A DNA stretch of 64,000 nt from Bacteroidia bacterium (GCA_030430845.1 JAUIKE010000003.1:43621-107620), one strand, 5' to 3'; numbered from the stretch's first letter, positions 46,261 to 54,400 are shown. Program-made: numbers and translations. Notes: generated from the sequence alone by a model not told the origin.

Positions 46261-46953
46261 ATGCATGATATAGATAAAACTACCCAGGAATTTGAATACG
46301 ATTCGGATCTGGAATTCGATGATGAACTGGAATGGGAGTACGAGGAGGATGAATTTGGATTCGGAGAGAATTCCTACGGCGGCAATGGTTTTTACCATGA
46401 ACTTCCCTTCTCGGAAGAAGAAGAGATTGCTCTGGCTACTGAATTACTGAACATCCGTTCAGAAGAAGAACTGGATCAGTTTTTAGGAAAGATCGGCGGT
46501 TTTTTCAAAAAAGTCGGCCGAAAAGCCAAACGTTTTTTCAAATCAAAAGGCTTCCGAAAATTTGGCCGAATCCTGAAGGGCGTTGCCAAAAAAGCTTTGC
46601 CCATTGCGGGAAGAGTGGTAGGAGGAATCTTTGGAGGTCCGATCGGCAGTCAACTAGGGGGAAGCCTCGGCGGCTTTGTTTCCAACATCTTTGAACTGGA
46701 ACTGGAAGGGCTCAGTCCTGAAGATCAGGAATTTGAAGTAGCCAGAAGATATGTCCGCTTTGCCGGAGCAGCTTTCCAAAATGCAGCAAACCTGAGTAAC
46801 CGAATGCCATCCGACAGGGCAGCCACCCTTGGCATCAAGATGGCCGCTAAAAAACACGCCCCTGGTCTATTAAAGAAAAATGCCGGCAGTAGCGGTCAGT
46901 CTAGCGGAAGCTGGTTTAGAAAAGGCAACCGCATCATTCTCACGGGACTATGA
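46261..46953 (+). CDS. Candidate precursor polypeptide 1: acidic leader plus cationic Glu-free segments
   Basis: 230 residues, no Sec signal, no known family recognised. Residues 1-70 are acidic and aromatic (EFEYDSDLEFDDELEWEYEED) and end with a helix-like LATELLNIRSEEELDQFLGKIGG that resembles a double-Gly leader. Residues 71-144 contain no Glu, are rich in Lys, Arg, Phe and Gly (GGFFKKVGRKAKRFFKSKGF, then Gly-rich GGIFGGPIGSQLGG) and look like an amphipathic membrane-active peptide. A short acidic linker (145-159, FELELEGLSPEDQEFE) precedes a second Glu-free segment (160-230) ending WFRKGNRIILTGL. The paralogue at 47013 keeps the same plan. First gene after the sigma-54 promoter. Function inferred only from composition and context. 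Confidence 0.8.
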   Translation: MHDIDKTTQEFEYDSDLEFDDELEWEYEEDEFGFGENSYGGNGFYHELPFSEEEEIALATELLNIRSEEELDQFLGKIGGFFKKVGRKAKRFFKSKGFRKFGRILKGVAKKALPIAGRVVGGIFGGPIGSQLGGSLGGFVSNIFELELEGLSPEDQEFEVARRYVRFAGAAFQNAANLSNRMPSDRAATLGIKMAAKKHAPGLLKKNAGSSGQSSGSWFRKGNRIILTGL

Positions 46954-47012
46954 CAAGCAGATTCACATAGTTAAACCTTTTAAACCCTTTTTTTCATTTA
47001 AAAAATTAAGTT

Positions 47013-47681
47013 ATGCAACACTTCAATGGAATAATGGATGAGTTCGAAAATGAATTCGAATTTGAAAATGAATTCGAATTTGATGACATGGAATTTGAAT
47101 CCGAATACGAGTATGAGTTCGAGGATGATTTTGACGACGAAGTTTTCGATGAAGACGAAGAGATGGAATTAGCAGAAGAGCTTCTTTCTATTGACAATGA
47201 CGAAGAGCTGGAATATTTCCTGGGTGGATTGATCAGAAAAGTCATCCCTAAGGTTGGGCGATTTCTGAAAGGCCGTGGCAAAAGCCTGGTAAAAGGGCTG
47301 GCCAAAAAGGGCATGAGCATGGCTCGTCAATACTTACCCGGGCTCGGACGCCGGGCAGCCGGTGCTATTGGAAGCGGACGTTTCGGCCAAATCAGCGATC
47401 TGGCCCGCTCCTTCTTTGGCTTTGAATTGGAAATGATGGCTCCCGAAGAGCAGGAACTGGAAATCGCCAAGAAGATCATCAAAACCACCAAAACAGCCGC
47501 TAAAAATCTGGCCAAAGCCGCCAGCAGAGGTGTACCGCCCACCCCCCAATTGGTGAATAAGGCCCTAAAAGCAGCTGCTAAAAAGCACTTGCGACCCAGC
47601 GGAAAAAAGCCCCTGGGCTCCCGAAGAAATCGCGGTCGCTGGATCAGAAAAGGCAACAAGATCATCGTTATGGGCGCCTGA
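47013..47681 (+). CDS. Candidate precursor polypeptide 2, paralogue of the preceding product
   Basis: 222 residues, no Sec signal. The leader (1-67) alternates Glu/Asp with Phe/Tyr (DEFENEFEFENEFEF) and ends LAEELLSIDNDEELEYFLGG. Residues 68-137 lack Glu and are basic (LIRKVIPKVGRFLKGRGKS). The linker 138-150 (ELEMMAPEEQELE) aligns with that of paralogue 1. Residues 151-222 are Glu-free, Lys/Arg/Ala-rich and end RWIRKGNKIIVMGA. Shared with paralogue 1: E-L-A/T-E-L-L-x-I-x3-EEL, PE-[DE]-QE-x-E-[VI]-A, AAKKH and W-[FI]-RKGN-[RK]-II. An alternative start at codon 8 (MDEFENE) is possible. The stop overlaps the next start (TGATG), indicating translational coupling to the metallopeptidase gene. Confidence 0.8.
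   Translation: MQHFNGIMDEFENEFEFENEFEFDDMEFESEYEYEFEDDFDDEVFDEDEEMELAEELLSIDNDEELEYFLGGLIRKVIPKVGRFLKGRGKSLVKGLAKKGMSMARQYLPGLGRRAAGAIGSGRFGQISDLARSFFGFELEMMAPEEQELEIAKKIIKTTKTAAKNLAKAASRGVPPTPQLVNKALKAAAKKHLRPSGKKPLGSRRNRGRWIRKGNKIIVMGA
47052..47087 (+). repeat. 18-bp tandem repeat encoding EFEFEN/EFEFDD
   Basis: Two consecutive 18-base units (47052-47069 and 47070-47087) share the first 14 bases, GAATTCGAATTTGA, inside the acidic leader of precursor 2. This suggests the Glu/Phe leader grows by short in-frame duplications. Confidence 0.65.
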
Positions 47682-48931
47682 TGCAACACCATCAGTTTTT
47701 GGTCAGTGAAGCCAATGCGCTGCGGGTCCGTCTGGGTATGGTCAAACCCTTTGAGCAAACCATGCCTACCGTACCGGCTGCTAATATTTCCAAGGAGGCC
47801 CTGAATGCCATTCATCACCTACTCAAGGGTGGAGTTGGAGATATGAACCAAAAGATCCAGCTGTTCTTGCGGTGGATGCGACGCCCAAGACGGGCAGACA
47901 AAGCCCAGAGGCAATTTGCCCTGCTAAAGTTAAAGTTCAACGCCCTGCTGGACCAGCTCGATATTTTCGCAGATGTGCTCACTCAAAGGGGCGAGCACGA
48001 AACTGGTGTCTGGATTGGAGGGCTCGATGTAGTAGCAGAAAATGCGCTCAAGATCCGGGGAGGCTCGTTTGATCCTCCTCCCCTGATCAGTTACCTGGAC
48101 CGCGGCCACGGCGCTGCGATCCGAAGGGCAAGAACCCGACTGCCGGGCGGCAAACAAAACCCGGTAGCCGTGATCCGTGTACCAAGGGAGCGCATGGTTT
48201 CCTCGGGTATTGCCTCTTCCCTCATCCATGAGGTGGGGCACCAGGGCTCCGCATTGCTGGGACTCATTCCTTCCATCCGCCCAATACTGCTTCAAAAAGA
48301 ACAGCGGGCGGAAGCGCAGAATAAAATCGTCTGGCAGTTATTCCATCGGTGGATTTCCGAAATTTTGTCCGACTTCTGGGCAGTTGCCCATTTGGGCGTC
48401 AGTGCCACTACAGGATTAATTGGTGTAGTCACCTTGCCGCGATACTTCGTTTTCAGGATGAACCTCGACGATCCGCACCCCTTTCCCTGGATCCGCGTCA
48501 AGATCAGTTGCGGATTTGGCCGGGTACTATATCCGGACCCGCAGTGGGACCGAATCGAGCACCTTTGGGACAGCCTGTACCCGGTCAGTCAGACTAAGGT
48601 CCGGGATCAGCATTTGATCAAAAGGATTGAAGCGCTTATCCCCGCATTTGTACAGTTGGTTTTGAAGCATCGCCCTCAAAAATTGAATGGGCGTGCGCTT
48701 TATCAAGCCTTCCCCGTCGAACAAAGGCAGCCAGGGAAGTTGCGCCGTCAATTCCAAATTTGGGATCAACAGCCAGGTCTGATGAGAAAGGCCGGCCCTA
48801 CCCTCGTCTTTGCGACTATTGGGCAGGCCAGGGCAGATGAAAAGATCAGCCCCGCCTGGGAGAATCAACTGCTGACGGATATGTTGACCTACTGGGCAAC
48901 TCGCAAATCAATTAGTAACCACAAAAAATGA
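47681..48931 (+). CDS. HEVGH zinc-metallopeptidase-like protein
   Basis: 416 residues, cytoplasmic by sequence (no signal peptide or membrane segment). A zinc-site motif H183-E-V-G-H187 (SSLIHEVGHQGS) is followed about 40 residues later by E227-I-L-S-D231, the distance and pattern of gluzincin-type third ligands. No known peptidase family is otherwise recognised. The start overlaps the stop of precursor 2 by one base, which ties its dosage to the precursor. It may act on the precursors or mature their products. The N-terminus (MQHHQF) resembles that of precursor 2 (MQHFNG) only in the first residues, probably by chance. Confidence 0.75.
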   Translation: MQHHQFLVSEANALRVRLGMVKPFEQTMPTVPAANISKEALNAIHHLLKGGVGDMNQKIQLFLRWMRRPRRADKAQRQFALLKLKFNALLDQLDIFADVLTQRGEHETGVWIGGLDVVAENALKIRGGSFDPPPLISYLDRGHGAAIRRARTRLPGGKQNPVAVIRVPRERMVSSGIASSLIHEVGHQGSALLGLIPSIRPILLQKEQRAEAQNKIVWQLFHRWISEILSDFWAVAHLGVSATTGLIGVVTLPRYFVFRMNLDDPHPFPWIRVKISCGFGRVLYPDPQWDRIEHLWDSLYPVSQTKVRDQHLIKRIEALIPAFVQLVLKHRPQKLNGRALYQAFPVEQRQPGKLRRQFQIWDQQPGLMRKAGPTLVFATIGQARADEKISPAWENQLLTDMLTYWATRKSISNHKK

Positions 48932-48938
48932 ATAAATT

Positions 48939-50846
48939 ATGTCTGATATAAAATTAATCGGAGGCGATACATCAAGTACCCTGATGAAGATCACCAGGAA
49001 ATCCATCCTGCCGATCCGATTCAAACCCGATTTCAAAGAAGACTATACTCCTGAAGAGATCGACCGCTTCGTTGATGATAAGATCCGTTTGTGGCTCTAT
49101 AAATTGCCCTTTTCGGATCCCAAAGATTTCATAAATAAGGGTAACCTTAAAGATAAAGTCCAAATGGTCAAAACCGGAGAGGAACTCATCTTTAAGATCA
49201 ATACTGACATCGACAAAAAAACAGTTGAGGATCACGACATTCTCCTGGCACGCATCGTCGAATTGCCAAAGGATGCTAAGAAAAAAGAGGTAGGAAAATC
49301 AGAAGAAACATCCGAAGATGAAAAGAATAACAAGAAGAAACCTCCTCTACCCAGCATTCTGGCTGAAATGGTCTTTCAAGTGATACCCGTTGAAGCGGCT
49401 TCCCCTGAAAATACTTTGTTCAACCTTCTGAATACACTTCCCTCAGACCTCCAAAACCTGAAGGATGTTAAGGTGGCCCTCAAAAGATCGGACAGAGACG
49501 AAGAACCGGATGCCAAACTCTGGGATATGATCAAAGGCAAAACAGATGATATTTCCTTCAAGAAATACGAAGAGTTTATGACCTATCTGTGCGAAGGAAA
49601 TACGGAGGTCAATAAAGTTTTGAAGGAAGGCCTCAAGGGTCAGATCGAAACTTTGAGTGGCAAACGTTGGCTTCCCTTTACCGATACAGATGGATACCGT
49701 ACTGTTAAGGTGCTTACCGAAGCTTTTTTACTTTATAACTGCACCATTGACCTTGAATCTAACAAAGGCATGGAAGATTACCTGGAGCAAACAAGCAAGG
49801 AAGGGCTTAGCACCCTACCCTTATTGAATAATCTCCGGGCCAGGTTTAATGATCTCGATATCAAGGTAAATGCCATTGGGGACATTCTCGATATGCTGAA
49901 GGATGGAAGCAAATCAGTTGATCAAAACTGTTACGGCATTCTGAAAAACAGCCTGGTCAGGCCATGCTTCATAGAATTGATCTGGAACTACTGGCATGAA
50001 GAATCAATGATGGTCCAGTCCTTAAGTGCGATCAGCCGTCGTTTTCAGAATGTTCGCTCCGGCAGTAGAGACCCTCTGGCCAACCTTGAAATTGCACCGC
50101 TGCGGCCGCTTAACAATTTGTTGTGGGGTTATATTCAGGACGAGCAGCACCGGCTCAGCATTACCCGCCGGGCATATGAATACGACCATCATTATGGTTT
50201 TACACTCAAAGGGAAGGCCATTCCTACACTGAATACGGCCGATTCGAGGACTAATTTCCTGGAGGCTTTCCATCAGTTGCTGAATCTATGCATTAAATTT
50301 TACAAGGAGGACGATGATACGACGGTTATTGCCGATGGGTTTCCTATCCTAAATGCCCTTCGGGAGGTGCACCTGATCCTGTCGGAAGGCATGCACAATC
50401 AATACGGAGATTTGCCGTTCACCAGCCGGGTCGAAATGATGTCACAGCAGTGGTTGCTGGCCCGCCCGGAATTCAGAGAGTTCCTTCCAACGCGCAATAT
50501 GGTAGCTTACCCCGAAAACTGGATGAGCAGAGTGGCCGCCATGAACACCTTGCAAGGCTGGACCGGCAGTTCGCCTGTACATTTCAGCAAGCTGGGTATT
50601 TACGGAGAAAAGATCTTGTTGGCTATTCGCTTCGGCCATTGGAATGATACCGGTATAGATGGGGATCAGGCAGCCATTTGGGCAACGGCCTTCCGCAATG
50701 AGATACAGGGGTATGTCCATTCTTACCGCGCAGTTACCGGTATTGACCTGACAAACACCAGTGGAGGAAAGATCAATGCGGCTCCTCCTTCACTTCATTT
50801 ACAAAGAAGGCTTCAGGCCCAAAAGCGAGCTATCAGAGCTAATTAA
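48939..50846 (+). CDS. Operon protein of unknown family
   Basis: 635 residues, no signal peptide and no clear membrane segment. I recognise no domain. An N-terminal part (1-110, TRKSILPIRFKPDFKEDYTPEEIDRF) is joined by a charged linker (about 110-135, KKKEVGKSEETSEDEKNNKKK) to a mostly helical body with aromatic patches (ELIWNYWHEESMMVQSLSAI, KLGIYGEKILLAIRFGHWND). It starts 7 bases after the metallopeptidase stop, and its stop is 2 bases before the next start, so it is an integral part of the operon. Possible roles are scaffold or chaperone for the precursors. Confidence 0.8.
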   Translation: MSDIKLIGGDTSSTLMKITRKSILPIRFKPDFKEDYTPEEIDRFVDDKIRLWLYKLPFSDPKDFINKGNLKDKVQMVKTGEELIFKINTDIDKKTVEDHDILLARIVELPKDAKKKEVGKSEETSEDEKNNKKKPPLPSILAEMVFQVIPVEAASPENTLFNLLNTLPSDLQNLKDVKVALKRSDRDEEPDAKLWDMIKGKTDDISFKKYEEFMTYLCEGNTEVNKVLKEGLKGQIETLSGKRWLPFTDTDGYRTVKVLTEAFLLYNCTIDLESNKGMEDYLEQTSKEGLSTLPLLNNLRARFNDLDIKVNAIGDILDMLKDGSKSVDQNCYGILKNSLVRPCFIELIWNYWHEESMMVQSLSAISRRFQNVRSGSRDPLANLEIAPLRPLNNLLWGYIQDEQHRLSITRRAYEYDHHYGFTLKGKAIPTLNTADSRTNFLEAFHQLLNLCIKFYKEDDDTTVIADGFPILNALREVHLILSEGMHNQYGDLPFTSRVEMMSQQWLLARPEFREFLPTRNMVAYPENWMSRVAAMNTLQGWTGSSPVHFSKLGIYGEKILLAIRFGHWNDTGIDGDQAAIWATAFRNEIQGYVHSYRAVTGIDLTNTSGGKINAAPPSLHLQRRLQAQKRAIRAN

Positions 50847-50848
50847 AA

Positions 50849-51958
50849 ATGAAGAGAAGGGGTATTGATTTTACATCTGCCCTATATCTTGGACTACATC
50901 ATCCTTCAAGGCAATTAGGGGAATGGCACAGCTTGACTACCGGCAAGCCTGCCTTCCTCTACGAGCCGGAAGAAGCTAGTGAAATCGGAAAGAGATTTGG
51001 AAGATTGCAAGGCCTTGCGACGGGGCTCATCTCAAAATCAAGCTTGCACCTTTTTACGGATATTTTCAAGCTGTTTGATCCGCAAAAGACCTGCATTTTT
51101 TACGACAGTGACATTTATTCGGTGGCTTTAACAGGTATCCAATTGGCAGGTATGCAGACCTATAGGATTATCCCCTTTTCGCATCACTGCACAAAAACAC
51201 TCCAAGTCAACATCCAAAGATATTGTAGCCAGGGGCAGCAAGCACTCATTGTAACAGACGGTTATTGTATGAAATGTCGAAAGGCACCTCCATTGAGGCA
51301 CTACCATCAGATCATCAGTCAACTCAATGGCTTTTTAATCATCGACGATACCCAGAGTATAGGTTTGTTGGGGACAAACGCCTCTGGTAATCCCCCCTTT
51401 GGTAAAAAGGGTGGCGGAATTTTGAAATGGCTGAACATTCGGTCAGAGCGGATCATCACTATCAGTTCGCTGGCCAAAGCATTTGGGGTGCCGTTGGCAA
51501 TCCTGGGTGGCTCAGAAAAAATGATTCAGCAGTTTCAGTACAAAAGCAGCACCCGCCTGCATAACAGTCCGCCTTCCCGCGTAGATGTTTTAGCAGCCTG
51601 GCATGCTTATCATTTAAATCAAACTGTTGGCGACCGCCTGAGGGAGAAGCTGTTGAAAAACATCCGGTTTTTTCAAAAAAGAACGGAAGATCTTCCTCCG
51701 TCCAGTTGGGCAGTCTCTCCCCTACAGACCCTGGCATTCGGAAAAATTAGTGGTCTTCTGATGCAATACCTCAGAGATCAACATGGCATTATGACATTCA
51801 CTACACAGCCACATACACCGAGCAAAAGAACGGAGCTTGGATTAATCATCAGAGCGGATCACCGTATTGAAGAACTTGATTACACCATAAGAGCCCTAAA
51901 ATATTTTTTAAAAAACAATGGCCAGGTTCCTGCTGGCAGTTATCAAAACCTAATATAG
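50849..51958 (+). CDS. PLP-dependent alpha-oxoamine synthase-like enzyme (AONS/KBL fold)
   Basis: 369 residues. The PLP Lys is K210 in ITISSLAKAFG, matching the TLSKAxG site of 8-amino-7-oxononanoate synthase and 2-amino-3-ketobutyrate CoA ligase. The Asp of D166-D-T-Q-S-I-G matches DEAHSxG, but the usual His is Gln. VTDGYC-MKCRKAPPL replaces the family VTDGxFSMDGxxAPL. These changes at substrate-side positions suggest an altered reaction rather than biotin or threonine metabolism. It normally condenses an amino acid with an acyl-CoA. In this operon it could acylate or tailor a product, or make a small-molecule partner. Confidence 0.82.
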   Translation: MKRRGIDFTSALYLGLHHPSRQLGEWHSLTTGKPAFLYEPEEASEIGKRFGRLQGLATGLISKSSLHLFTDIFKLFDPQKTCIFYDSDIYSVALTGIQLAGMQTYRIIPFSHHCTKTLQVNIQRYCSQGQQALIVTDGYCMKCRKAPPLRHYHQIISQLNGFLIIDDTQSIGLLGTNASGNPPFGKKGGGILKWLNIRSERIITISSLAKAFGVPLAILGGSEKMIQQFQYKSSTRLHNSPPSRVDVLAAWHAYHLNQTVGDRLREKLLKNIRFFQKRTEDLPPSSWAVSPLQTLAFGKISGLLMQYLRDQHGIMTFTTQPHTPSKRTELGLIIRADHRIEELDYTIRALKYFLKNNGQVPAGSYQNLI

Positions 51959-51961
51959 ATT

Positions 51962-52918
51962 ATGAAATTCAGTGATACATTATTTCGGGAATACGGCGAC
52001 CTAAGTATGGAGGATGAATATGGGGATCTATCGGAGGAGCTTGGATGCAATTGTAAAAAATGTCGCCGGCAAAGAGAAATTGATGAGGAAATAATTGGCG
52101 CGGATACCAGTAAACAAATTAACAGCACCACCAAAAGCCCTTTTCGCTTTATTGTCAACTTTGAATACAACGGCAATGCCGGTTGTTCCGGCACGCTGAT
52201 AGGCCCCAGAACGGTTCTGACTGCCGCCCACTGTGTTTGGAATAACACCCATGATCGGCCTATTGACCTTTCCAGTATTGACATCTGGGTTATTCCAGGC
52301 AGAAAAGGCTCTGTGGAACCGCTGCCGGTTTCCATGGTCACCAAAATCATCCCTGCGCCTGGATATAACAAGTTTAAGACCGCCACGTCTTCTGACTATG
52401 CCATTGTACATCTGGCTGATCGTATAGGAGATGATATTGGTTATTGGAGTTATAACCATCGGCCTCAGAAGGATGATCCGGTTGGTACGAGTATTCTGAA
52501 AGGCAGGCTGCCGGTAAGTCCCGGCAAACTCAAAATCAACCTGGCGGGGTACCCTGCCAACAGGCCTTCGGGAAGCTCCTACGGTTGTGTTTCTTCCAGC
52601 AGGCCAAAAAGAAGATGTCGGCACACCCTGGCGAGCAACCCCAAAAGAAGCAGACTTTGCGGTACCTACATGTATTGGTCGTATCACAGCACAGTTCGGC
52701 AAGAGCCATCAGGAGGGATGTTACATTACCTGAATGACACCTGCCCTGGCCATAGCGGAAGTCCTATCTGGATTAAAAGACACGCCAGCATGGGAGGCAG
52801 AGTACTGGCAGCGATCCATGTTGCCGGCGAGGAATCTACTCCTACCGGGCCTTATGCGAACAGGGGCGTGCTCATTGGAAGCAGCATCCGAAAATTCATA
52901 CTGAAGTATAGGAAGTGA
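51962..52918 (+). CDS. V8-like trypsin-fold serine endopeptidase, probably Glu-specific
   Basis: 318 residues. The catalytic triad is H90 (VLTAAHCV), D145 (SSDYAIVHL) and S265 (CPGHSGSPIW). Downstream, VLAAIHVAGE (H286) and GVLIGSSIRKFI align with the V8 glutamyl endopeptidase GIHWGG and AVFINENVRNFL blocks. The His in that block sets Glu preference in V8-type enzymes, so Glu specificity is plausible. There is no Sec signal. The N-terminus is short and acidic (FREYGDLSMEDEYGDLSEELG) with a C-x-C-x2-C group, possibly a propeptide that autocleaves at Glu. Several extra Cys (C210, C219, C233, C261) could form disulfides, implying an extracytoplasmic site of action. Confidence 0.88.
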   Translation: MKFSDTLFREYGDLSMEDEYGDLSEELGCNCKKCRRQREIDEEIIGADTSKQINSTTKSPFRFIVNFEYNGNAGCSGTLIGPRTVLTAAHCVWNNTHDRPIDLSSIDIWVIPGRKGSVEPLPVSMVTKIIPAPGYNKFKTATSSDYAIVHLADRIGDDIGYWSYNHRPQKDDPVGTSILKGRLPVSPGKLKINLAGYPANRPSGSSYGCVSSSRPKRRCRHTLASNPKRSRLCGTYMYWSYHSTVRQEPSGGMLHYLNDTCPGHSGSPIWIKRHASMGGRVLAAIHVAGEESTPTGPYANRGVLIGSSIRKFILKYRK

Positions 52919-52927
52919 AAATTAAAA

Positions 52928-52980
52928 TTTCAATGGAGGTTATGCGAGCGCCTGAGGCGCTCGCATAACCTCCATTGAAA
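52928..52980 (+). terminator. 25-bp perfect hairpin inside the operon
   Basis: Arms 52928-52952 and 52956-52980 pair perfectly around TGA. It sits in the only sizeable gap (84 bases) of the operon, between the protease and the OmpA-like gene. No T-run follows. It may partly terminate transcription or protect the 5' part of the mRNA, giving more of the precursors than of the last two products. Confidence 0.6.
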
Positions 52981-53002
52981 AGTAACCTTAAACCCAAATA
53001 TC

Positions 53003-53626
53003 ATGAATGATTTTAATCCATTTGTACAAGATCTCGTTCAGGAACTTGAATGGGAACATGACCTTAGTGAAAGGGCTACTAATTATAGCAAAAGTGAAAT
53101 TCGCAGGATGCAAAAACAGTTGAGCTCGCTATTGATGCTTCCTATGGAAGCCGACGGTATACTTGGATCAAAAACAAGAGCTGCCATGCAGGCTTTTGAA
53201 AAAAATGTGGCGCCGCTTAAGTATTTAAACCGAATTTACAAACAGAATACACATTGGATCAAGCGAAACGTGTTGGATCGGTTCAAGCATAAAAAATATA
53301 CCTTTCAGTTTGAGCATATGCAGCCACTTTGTCAATTTGCTCGATTGGTCAGGAAAAGATCCGTTCATGGAGGAAGCAAGGATATTGTACTGGTGATGGG
53401 TCATACCGACCGATCGGGTTCATCCTCTTTCAATCAAAAACTAAGCGAAAACAGGGCCCGGGAAGTCGGCCGTCATTTCGCCACAGCAATTCAGTGCAGT
53501 TCTTCCAGGTTTCGCCATTCCTTTACACTAAAAAGTGTTGGTTTTGGAGAAAAATTTCCCATAAGCAGGAAGAACCTTGATCCACAAAGCAGAAGAGTCG
53601 AAATGGTTTTTATTAAAGTAAGTTAA
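53003..53626 (+). CDS. Peptidoglycan-binding/OmpA-like domain protein
   Basis: 207 residues. A short acidic N-terminus (VQDLVQELEWEHDLSE) leads to a PG_binding_1-type helix bundle at about 33-67 (IRRMQKQLSS, ADGILGSKTRAAMQAFE). The C-terminal half is an OmpA-like domain with GHTDRSG at 133-139 and N144-xx-LSENRAREV, then VGFGEKFPISRKNLDPQSRRVEMVF. Both domains bind peptidoglycan, but there is no signal peptide or lipobox, unlike normal OmpA proteins. It may be exported with the other leaderless products or recognise cell wall of a target. It lies between the intra-operon hairpin and the amidohydrolase. Confidence 0.85.
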   Translation: MNDFNPFVQDLVQELEWEHDLSERATNYSKSEIRRMQKQLSSLLMLPMEADGILGSKTRAAMQAFEKNVAPLKYLNRIYKQNTHWIKRNVLDRFKHKKYTFQFEHMQPLCQFARLVRKRSVHGGSKDIVLVMGHTDRSGSSSFNQKLSENRAREVGRHFATAIQCSSSRFRHSFTLKSVGFGEKFPISRKNLDPQSRRVEMVFIKVS

Positions 53627-53632
53627 ACTGCA

Positions 53633-54400
53633 ATGTACATAATCGATGCCCATTGTCATTACGGTCCGGGAGATGGTTTTAGCGGTCCCTGGGATGCCCG
53701 CGCGGATTTGCACAAGTATGAAAGCAGGGCCGGGGAGGCTGGAATTGATCAAACGGTTATTTTTCCGGCCTTCCACAGCAATTATGCCAAGGCTAACGCA
53801 TATGTAGCACAAAAAGTCCGGACTAATCCACGAAAATGGAAAGGTTTTGCCTTTGTGCATGCCCAAAGAGATGCAGGCCGGATCGCTTTGATGATCCAAA
53901 AAGCAGTAGTAGAATACGGGTTTTGCGGTATCAAGGTACACCGGCATGATGCTTCCATTTCAAGAGAGATCTGCCAGGTAGCTCAGGCTTATGGTCTTCC
54001 TATTCTATACGATGTAATGGGCAAGGTCAATTCCGTAGAGTTATTAGCCCGGGAATATCCAAAGGTGAATTTCATTATCCCCCATCTCGGAAGTTTTGCG
54101 GACGACTGGAACGCTCAGATATCTTTTATCCCGATCCTGGCCAGGCATTCAAATATCTTCACGGATACTTCCGGCGTCCGACGATTTGACTTACTGGAAA
54201 TGGCACTCAAGGAAGCCGGTGCCCATAAGATCCTTTTTGGCTCGGACGGTCCCTGGCTGCATCCAGGCCTGGAACTCGAAAAAGTGTATGCTCTTCCACT
54301 ACGAAACGAAGAACTCGCTTTGGTATTAAGTAAAAATTTTCTACGCCTGACCAAGCAGGTAAAAAAAGAGCCGGGTTCGTCAGCCTATTATAGGCTTTAA
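53633..54400 (+). CDS. Amidohydrolase family (TIM-barrel metal-dependent hydrolase)
   Basis: 255 residues. Metal-site features of the amidohydrolase-2 group: H7-x-H9 (IIDAHCHYG), KVHRHD near 101-106, H151 (IIPHLGSF) and D205 (LFGSDGPW). It is cytoplasmic by sequence. The family hydrolyses C-N bonds or decarboxylates small acids. Its substrate is unknown; possible links are trimming of a modified amino acid or detoxification of the operon product. Last gene of the operon, 6 bases after the OmpA-like gene. Confidence 0.85.
   Translation: MYIIDAHCHYGPGDGFSGPWDARADLHKYESRAGEAGIDQTVIFPAFHSNYAKANAYVAQKVRTNPRKWKGFAFVHAQRDAGRIALMIQKAVVEYGFCGIKVHRHDASISREICQVAQAYGLPILYDVMGKVNSVELLAREYPKVNFIIPHLGSFADDWNAQISFIPILARHSNIFTDTSGVRRFDLLEMALKEAGAHKILFGSDGPWLHPGLELEKVYALPLRNEELALVLSKNFLRLTKQVKKEPGSSAYYRL

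Noticed and set aside
47013..47681. Glu/Phe-rich leader as a frameshift or assembly error
   Set aside because: The paralogue has the same layout and reading frames stay open with matching C-terminal motifs.
46261..54400. Contractile injection or phage-tail cargo cluster
   Set aside because: No sheath, tube, baseplate or AAA+ assembly gene is present; only the leaderless PG-binding and protease genes suggested it.
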